A stretch of DNA of 64,000 nucleotides. Source: UMGS1908 sp045655005 (GTDB taxonomy: Bacteria; Bacillota; Clostridia; Christensenellales; UBA1242). The notes beneath the pieces were generated by a model. It searched no databases. It had not been told where the DNA came from and saw nothing but the letters and a program-made list of their open reading frames with translations. Positions 59,516 through 64,000 of this stretch are shown piece after piece; position 1 is the stretch's first letter, and each line of letters starts with the position of its first letter. Location: NCBI GenBank assembly GCA_045655005.1, contig JAZOOJ010000007.1:186001-250000 (forward strand). Direction: 5' to 3'. The translations under genes and the position numbers were made by a program.

Positions 59516-60820
59516 CTATAAAATATTTTTATGTCTTTTCATCATAAGTTGAGCGTCTAATTGAGAGTTAAATTCAATCGCTACGCTGACTACAATCAGC
59601 ATTCCTGTTGCTGTAAATGCATTCAACAATTCCATTGATTCACCTGCTACAAGTCCAAATATTACAGATGGAACTATTGCGATTATTGCTAAGAAAACAG
59701 CTCCGAATAATGTAATTCTGTTGCTTACTCTCTTCAAGTAATCTGTTGTAGCCTTGCCAGGTCTGATACCTGGAATAAATCCACCGTGTTGTTGAATGTT
59801 TTGGCTTACATCTGCTGGATTAAATTGAATTTGTGCATAGAAATATGCAAAGAATAAAATTAATAATCCAACTAAAATGCTGTAACCAACACTTCCTGCA
59901 CCTAGGAAATCATAATAAAATTTTGCGAACCAACCACTATTTCTGGTAACTCCGCATAGTTGCATAATTAAATTTGGGAATGAAATTATTGCCGATGCGA
60001 AAATGATTGGCATAACTCCACTTCCGTTTATCTTCATAGGAATATAACTGCTTTGACCACCGAACATTTTTCTTCCCTTTATCTGTTTAGCATATTGAAC
60101 AGGGATTCTTCTCTCTGACATATCAATCCAAACAATAAATACGAATACTACTAATGCTAATACGATGAATCCAATTAATTCCCATAAAGCTGTTACGTTT
60201 CCGCCAAATATTTCATTTAATGCGTTAACGATTGAAGTTGCTGCTGTTGACATAATACCTACAAAAATTATCAATGATGTACCATTTCCAATCTTCTGTT
60301 CGGTAATTCTGTCACCTAGCCACATAGTGAAGCAGGTACCTGCTACCATAAACAACACAACTGTTGCACCTGTTAGCCAAATTGGAGCATTTCCATAAAG
60401 GTTAACTAATGCAGACTTAAATCCGATTACTGTACCAACGCCTTGTGCAACTGCTAAAATCAATGCCACAACTTTTGTTACAGTATTCATTTTTCTTCTT
60501 CCTTCATCGCCTTCTTTTGAAAGTCTTTCAAGTGCTGGAATACCAACGCTTAAAAGTTGTACGATGATTGATGCGTTAATATACGGCGTAACACCTAAAG
60601 CTAGGAATGAACCGTTTGCGAGTGCAGAACCCGTTACCGAGTTTAACAGACTTAGTACGCCCAGTTTATCCTCGCCTACTGCTTCAAGATAGACAGTGGT
60701 GTCAATGCCAGGAATTGGCAAGAAACAGCCAAGTCTATAGACAAATAATAACGCTAAGGTTATTAATAATCCTCTTCTGATTTCTTTATTTTTAAATGCA
60801 CTTGCTAACGTTTTAAACAT
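59516..60820 (-). CDS. secY: Preprotein translocase subunit SecY
   Basis: 434 residues, ten membrane segments forming the protein-conducting channel. Marks: ITLALLFVYRLGCFLPIPGIDT at the start, SVTGSALANGSFLALGVTPYINASIIVQLL (plug and TM2), QQHGGFIPGIRPGKATTDYL (cytoplasmic loop touching SecA/ribosome). Its start overlaps the rplO stop by one base. Confidence 0.98.
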   Translation of the reverse strand: MFKTLASAFKNKEIRRGLLITLALLFVYRLGCFLPIPGIDTTVYLEAVGEDKLGVLSLLNSVTGSALANGSFLALGVTPYINASIIVQLLSVGIPALERLSKEGDEGRRKMNTVTKVVALILAVAQGVGTVIGFKSALVNLYGNAPIWLTGATVVLFMVAGTCFTMWLGDRITEQKIGNGTSLIIFVGIMSTAATSIVNALNEIFGGNVTALWELIGFIVLALVVFVFIVWIDMSERRIPVQYAKQIKGRKMFGGQSSYIPMKINGSGVMPIIFASAIISFPNLIMQLCGVTRNSGWFAKFYYDFLGAGSVGYSILVGLLILFFAYFYAQIQFNPADVSQNIQQHGGFIPGIRPGKATTDYLKRVSNRITLFGAVFLAIIAIVPSVIFGLVAGESMELLNAFTATGMLIVVSVAIEFNSQLDAQLMMKRHKNIL

Positions 60821-61263
60821 TAAATCACCTCAACACTACCGCCAGCTGCTTGGATTTTTTGGATAGCTGACTCCGAGAACTTGTTTGCTCTAACTGTTAG
60901 AGGAACTGTGATTTCACCATTCCCAATAACTTTAAGACCAAACTTTTCAATCTTAGATATCAATCCTTGTGCTTTAAGCATCTCAGCAGTTACGATTGTG
61001 TTAGGTTCTAATTTATTAAGAGCAGACACATTAATTACAGTGTATTCTTTCTTCCACACGTTTGTAAAGCCGTGCTTTGGAATTCTTCTAATTAATGGCA
61101 TTTGTCCGCCTTCAAAGCCAGGTCTAACTCCGCCACCACTTCTAGCATTTTGACCTTTATGACCTTTACCACTTGTTTTACCGTGTCCAGAACCAGTACC
61201 ACGACCTACTCTCTTATCTGAGAAGGTTGAGTTAGGAGCTGGAGATAAACTTTGTATATTCAT
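60820..61263 (-). CDS. rplO: 50S ribosomal protein L15
   Basis: 147 residues. LSPAPNSTFSDKRVGRGTGSGHGKTSGKGHKGQNARSGGG is the standard Gly-rich arm, followed by the globular domain ending in IQKIQAAGGSVEVI. Coupled to secY. Confidence 0.98.
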   Translation of the reverse strand: MNIQSLSPAPNSTFSDKRVGRGTGSGHGKTSGKGHKGQNARSGGGVRPGFEGGQMPLIRRIPKHGFTNVWKKEYTVINVSALNKLEPNTIVTAEMLKAQGLISKIEKFGLKVIGNGEITVPLTVRANKFSESAIQKIQAAGGSVEVI

Positions 61264-61283
61264 AATTCAATCTCCTATAATTT

Positions 61284-61604
61284 TTACTTAACTTCTTCAA
61301 CCGATACTAAGTGTCTAACCACATAAATCATTCCACGAGTACAAGCGTTGTCTTTCTTAACAACTGAACTGCGAATCTTCTTTAAGCCTAAAGCTTCAAC
61401 AGTCTTCTTTTGTTTTTCAAGTGCACCGATTGTGCTTCTGATTAATGTAATTTTAACCATCTTTTCGGTATTCTTCTCTGCTTTCTTTCTTGTAGTTGTT
61501 TTAGCAACTGGAGCTTCAGCTACTTCAGCAACTACTGCAGTTTCTTCTACAGGAGCTACAACTTTTTTTCTTGTAGTTGTTTTCTTTGTTGTTTTTTCTT
61601 CCAT
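61284..61604 (-). CDS. rpmD: 50S ribosomal protein L30 with N-terminal extension
   Basis: 106 residues; the L30 core (MVKITLIRSTIGALEKQKKTVEALGLKKIRSSVVKKDNACTRGMIYVVRHLV) starts only at residue 49. The 48 extra residues are Lys/Thr/Ala/Val/Glu repeats (two KTTTRKK motifs). The extension is probably translated: AGGAGAGGG precedes the outer ATG whereas the inner ATG has no site. Confidence 0.93.
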   Translation of the reverse strand: MEEKTTKKTTTRKKVVAPVEETAVVAEVAEAPVAKTTTRKKAEKNTEKMVKITLIRSTIGALEKQKKTVEALGLKKIRSSVVKKDNACTRGMIYVVRHLVSVEEVK

Positions 61605-61615
61605 TTTTCCCTCTC

Positions 61616-62134
61616 CTATAAGATTTCGTCTACATTTTTGCCACGAAGTTTTGCGATTTGTTCTGCACTTCTTAATTGTTGTAAGCCGTTAAGTGTTGCT
61701 TTAACGCAGTTAACTGGGTTGTTTGAGCCGTACATCTTAGTTGTAATGTCCTTAATACCAACAAGTTCAACAACGCTTCTAACACTTCCACCAGCGATGA
61801 TACCATTACCTTTCTTAGCTGGCATCATGATAACTTTAGTTTTTTCAAACTTTCCAATAACTTCATGTGGAATAGTAGTGTCTTTTAATGGAACTTCAAT
61901 GACGTGCTTCTTAGCATCAATTCCTGCTTTGTCCATAGCAATTGAAACTTCGGCACCTCTGCCCATTCCTACACCAACTTTACCCTTGCCATCACCTGTA
62001 ACAACAAGAGCAGAAAAACGCATATTTCTGCCACCCTTAACTACCTTAGTAACTCTACGGATGTCAACGGTAACCTTTTCAAATTCGTCTTTCTTTTCTG
62101 GCGCTTCTTTCTTTGTTCTTTCAACTTTTGCCAT
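61616..62134 (-). CDS. rpsE: 30S ribosomal protein S5
   Basis: 172 residues. VDIRRVTKVVKGGRNMRFSALVVTGDGKGKVGVGMGRGAEV is the double-stranded-RNA-binding N-domain; the C-domain runs MPAKKGNGIIAGGSVRSVVELVGIKDITTKMYGSNN. Important for decoding accuracy. Confidence 0.98.
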   Translation of the reverse strand: MAKVERTKKEAPEKKDEFEKVTVDIRRVTKVVKGGRNMRFSALVVTGDGKGKVGVGMGRGAEVSIAMDKAGIDAKKHVIEVPLKDTTIPHEVIGKFEKTKVIMMPAKKGNGIIAGGSVRSVVELVGIKDITTKMYGSNNPVNCVKATLNGLQQLRSAEQIAKLRGKNVDEIL

Positions 62135-62152
62135 TTATTTCTCTCCTAAACC

Positions 62153-62521
62153 CTAAAAATTTAATCCTGCATTTCTTGCACCTTCGGCAACCTTTTGAAC
62201 CCTACCAGTGTAGATATAACCAGCACGGTCAAAAACAACTTCTTTAACACCTTTTGCAAGTGCCTTTTTAGCTACTTCTGTTCCGATGATGTATGCTTGT
62301 TCCATTTTAGTTTTTCCAGCAACTTTTTCTGCCATACCCTTTTCTTCGGTTGATGAACTGCAGATTGTTACACCATTTTCATCATCGATGATTTGAGCAT
62401 AGATATTAACTAAGGAACGATATACATTTAGTCTTGGACGAGCTGTTGTTCCAGATAATGTAGCTCTAATTCTTTTTTGCTTTGCTTTACGAACAGAGTT
62501 CTTATCAATTTTCTTTACCAT
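62153..62521 (-). CDS. rplR: 50S ribosomal protein L18
   Basis: 122 residues. RKAKQKRIRATLSGTTARPRLNVYRSLVNIYAQIIDDENG and the end VVFDRAGYIYTGRVQKVAEGARNAGLNF fit the family. Anchors 5S rRNA with L5. Confidence 0.98.
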   Translation of the reverse strand: MVKKIDKNSVRKAKQKRIRATLSGTTARPRLNVYRSLVNIYAQIIDDENGVTICSSSTEEKGMAEKVAGKTKMEQAYIIGTEVAKKALAKGVKEVVFDRAGYIYTGRVQKVAEGARNAGLNF

Positions 62522-62536
62522 ATCTTATCTCCTTCC

Positions 62537-63085
62537 TTATTTCTTCTTAGCTGCCTTTTTGATTTCTTTTCTTAGAACAAATTGGTCGCTGTACTTAATT
62601 CCATAACCGTGGTATGGTTCAACTGGTCTTAGTGCTTTAATATCAGCAGCAAATTGACCAACCAATGTTTTGTCGCAACCTTCAACCTTAATTTCGGTTG
62701 GAGTTACGCAAGTAACTTTAAGGTTTGCTGGAATGTCAACGTTGATTGGATGTGAAAATCCAATGTTTAATGTAAGTTTGCTTCCTGCTACTGAGCACTT
62801 GAAACCTACACCGCTAACGATTAATGTTTTTGAAAATCCTTTTGTAACACCATTAATCATATTTGCGATTAAAGCACGATAAAGTCCGTGTTTTGCTCTT
62901 GTTTCTTTTTGTTCGTTTTGTCTTGACACTACAATTGTGTTTTCTACTTTTTCAACTGTAATTTGTCCAGTAATTTCTTGTGTTAAAGTTCCAAGAGCAC
63001 CCTTAACTGTTACAATATTTTCATTAGAAATTTCAACGGTAACACCTGCTGGAATTTCGATTGGTAATCTTCCTATTCTTGACAT
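62537..63085 (-). CDS. rplF: 50S ribosomal protein L6
   Basis: 182 residues. SRIGRLPIEIPAGVTVEI at the start and PEPYHGYG-type ending (RPVEPYHGYGIKYSDQFVLRKE). The ATG at 63085 is 8 bases after AGGAGGT; an in-frame start two codons earlier is less well spaced. Confidence 0.98.
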   Translation of the reverse strand: MSRIGRLPIEIPAGVTVEISNENIVTVKGALGTLTQEITGQITVEKVENTIVVSRQNEQKETRAKHGLYRALIANMINGVTKGFSKTLIVSGVGFKCSVAGSKLTLNIGFSHPINVDIPANLKVTCVTPTEIKVEGCDKTLVGQFAADIKALRPVEPYHGYGIKYSDQFVLRKEIKKAAKKK

Positions 63086-63098
63086 ATTCAATTACCTC

Positions 63099-63497
63099 CT
63101 ACCATACGTAAGCAAGTACTTCGCCACCAAGACCAAGCTTTCTTGCTTCCCTATCAGTTACAACACCTTTGCTAGTAGAGATAATCGCAATTCCTAAACC
63201 ATTAAGAACTCTTGGAAGTTCGTCTGCGCCAGCATATATTCTTAAACCTGGCTTAGAAATTCTCTTTAATCCGCTAATAACTTTTTTGTTGTCTTCTGTA
63301 TATTTTAATGTGATTTTGATTTTTCCTTGAATTTTATCCTCGATATATTCAACACTTGAAATATAGCCTTCTGCCAAAAGAATCTCTGCGATGGCTTTTT
63401 TCATCTTAGAATCTGGAATTATAACTGTTTCATGACGAGCTGTTTGAGCATTTCTGATTCTTGTTAACATATCTGCAATAGGATCTGTTACTATCAT
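63099..63497 (-). CDS. rpsH: 30S ribosomal protein S8
   Basis: 132 residues. TDPIADMLTRIRNAQTARHETVIIPDSKMKKAIAEILLAEGYI and STSKGVVTDREARKLGLGGEVLAYVW are diagnostic. Binds the central domain of 16S rRNA and often autoregulates the spc operon. Confidence 0.98.
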   Translation of the reverse strand: MIVTDPIADMLTRIRNAQTARHETVIIPDSKMKKAIAEILLAEGYISSVEYIEDKIQGKIKITLKYTEDNKKVISGLKRISKPGLRIYAGADELPRVLNGLGIAIISTSKGVVTDREARKLGLGGEVLAYVW

Positions 63498-63517
63498 TTA
63501 TATTTTCCTCCTAATTT

Positions 63518-63703
63518 CTACCAACTAGATTTTTTAGCACCAGGTATTTCGCCCTTGTATGCAAGTTCTCTAAAACAGATACGACAAATCCCATATTTAC
63601 GTAAAACTGAGTGTGGTCTTCCGCAAATAGAACATCTTGTATACTCACGAGTGCTATATTTTTGCTTGCCTTGTTGTTTATTTATAAGTGCTTTTTTTGC
63701 CAT
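63518..63703 (-). CDS. rpsN: 30S ribosomal protein S14, zinc type
   Basis: 61 residues with CSICGRPHSVLRKYGICRIC, the CxxC...CxxC zinc form (type Z). Confidence 0.98.
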   Translation of the reverse strand: MAKKALINKQQGKQKYSTREYTRCSICGRPHSVLRKYGICRICFRELAYKGEIPGAKKSSW

Positions 63704-63717
63704 AATTATCTCCTTTA

Positions 63718-64000
63718 TTACTTCTTAAATGGCATACCCATTAAAGATAATAATTCTCTTGCTTCGTCATCACTTTTTGCAGTTGTAACGATGCAAACAT
63801 CAAAACCACGAATCTTCTCGATTTTATCGTATACGATTTCAGGGAAAATTAATTGTTCTTTAACGCCATAAGCGAAAGAACCTCTTCCGTCAAACGCATT
63901 TGGATTAACACCTCTGAAGTCTCTAACACGAGGCAATGCAATAGAAATAAATCTGTCAAGGAATTCATACATTTTTGTTCCACGAAGTGTAACCTTTGCA
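63718..64000 (-). CDS. rplE: 50S ribosomal protein L5 (5' partial)
   Basis: C-terminal ~93 residues; the frame stays open to the window edge (VTLRGTKMYEFLDRFISIALPRVRDFRGV), so the start is outside. VKEQLIFPEI and FDVCIVTTAKSDDEARELLSLMGMPF are typical. Binds 5S rRNA. Confidence 0.96.
   Translation of the reverse strand, partial: AKVTLRGTKMYEFLDRFISIALPRVRDFRGVNPNAFDGRGSFAYGVKEQLIFPEIVYDKIEKIRGFDVCIVTTAKSDDEARELLSLMGMPFKK

Noticed and set aside
1..64000. CRISPR array, prophage, transposase or integrase
   Set aside because: No regularly spaced repeats of CRISPR type and no phage or transposase protein motifs seen in any frame.

Overview
The window is AT-rich bacterial chromosome, almost certainly from a member of the Bacillota (low-GC Gram-positives). 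The reasons are the spc/alpha ribosomal operon order (L5-S14-S8-L6-L18-S5-L30-L15-SecY-Adk-Map-IF1-L36-S13-S11-S4-RpoA-L17), a zinc-type S14, strong AGGAGG-type ribosome binding sites, consensus sigma-A promoters, SipW-type export and a SAM-I family riboswitch. An uncultured gut Clostridia lineage is my guess; the sequence alone does not fix the genus.

Layout. 1-2.5 kb: two tandem O-antigen-ligase-like membrane proteins (the first cut by the window edge). 2.7-8.4 kb, minus: an export cassette of two proteins with SipW-dependent-type signal peptides and a large SipW-like signal peptidase carrying a Gly/Pro/Asn repeat domain. A 430-bp structured spacer separates peptidase from substrates. 8.5-20.1 kb: polysaccharide deacetylase-like protein, a membrane protein, ndk, an HD-uvrB-uvrA-lipoprotein operon, an acidic DUF2188 protein and a GH18-type glycosidase. 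20.2-26 kb: metG, a winged-helix regulator, cysS, a CYTH/SDR pair and a RadC-like protein. 26-29 kb: initiator tRNA with decayed copies, tyrS with an elaborate leader, and a SAM-riboswitch-controlled small gene. 29-35 kb: a MacB-like ABC transporter, a family of coiled-coil proteins with a duplicated 3' end, and a YqeY protein. 35-44 kb: a glycogen operon (glgB-glgA-glgP-GH13) ending in a SUFU-domain gene and an unknown gene. 44-51 kb: dnaB-alaS-DUF4097 and divergent serS. 51-53.7 kb: two small operons of unknown genes, one headed by a HicB-like protein. 53.8-64 kb: folD and the spc/alpha operon, running off the right edge in rplE.

Most striking signals. (1) tyrS is preceded by a perfect promoter, a ribosome binding site and a 15-codon peptide with five consecutive Tyr codons. 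Next come RNA segments that can pair 1:2, 2:3, 3:4, 4:5 and 5:6, in a trp-type attenuator with two serial terminators. No T-box motif is present. (2) A SAM-I family riboswitch with a clear antiterminator/terminator switch drives an 82-residue protein I do not recognise. (3) The signal peptidase/TasA-like cassette has a very unusual peptidase architecture. (4) A 93-bp perfect repeat spans the 3' ends of two paralogous coiled-coil genes. (5) An initiator tRNA has decayed tandem copies, and a relic of its 3' tail and terminator lies about 2.2 kb away, beside the riboswitch promoter.
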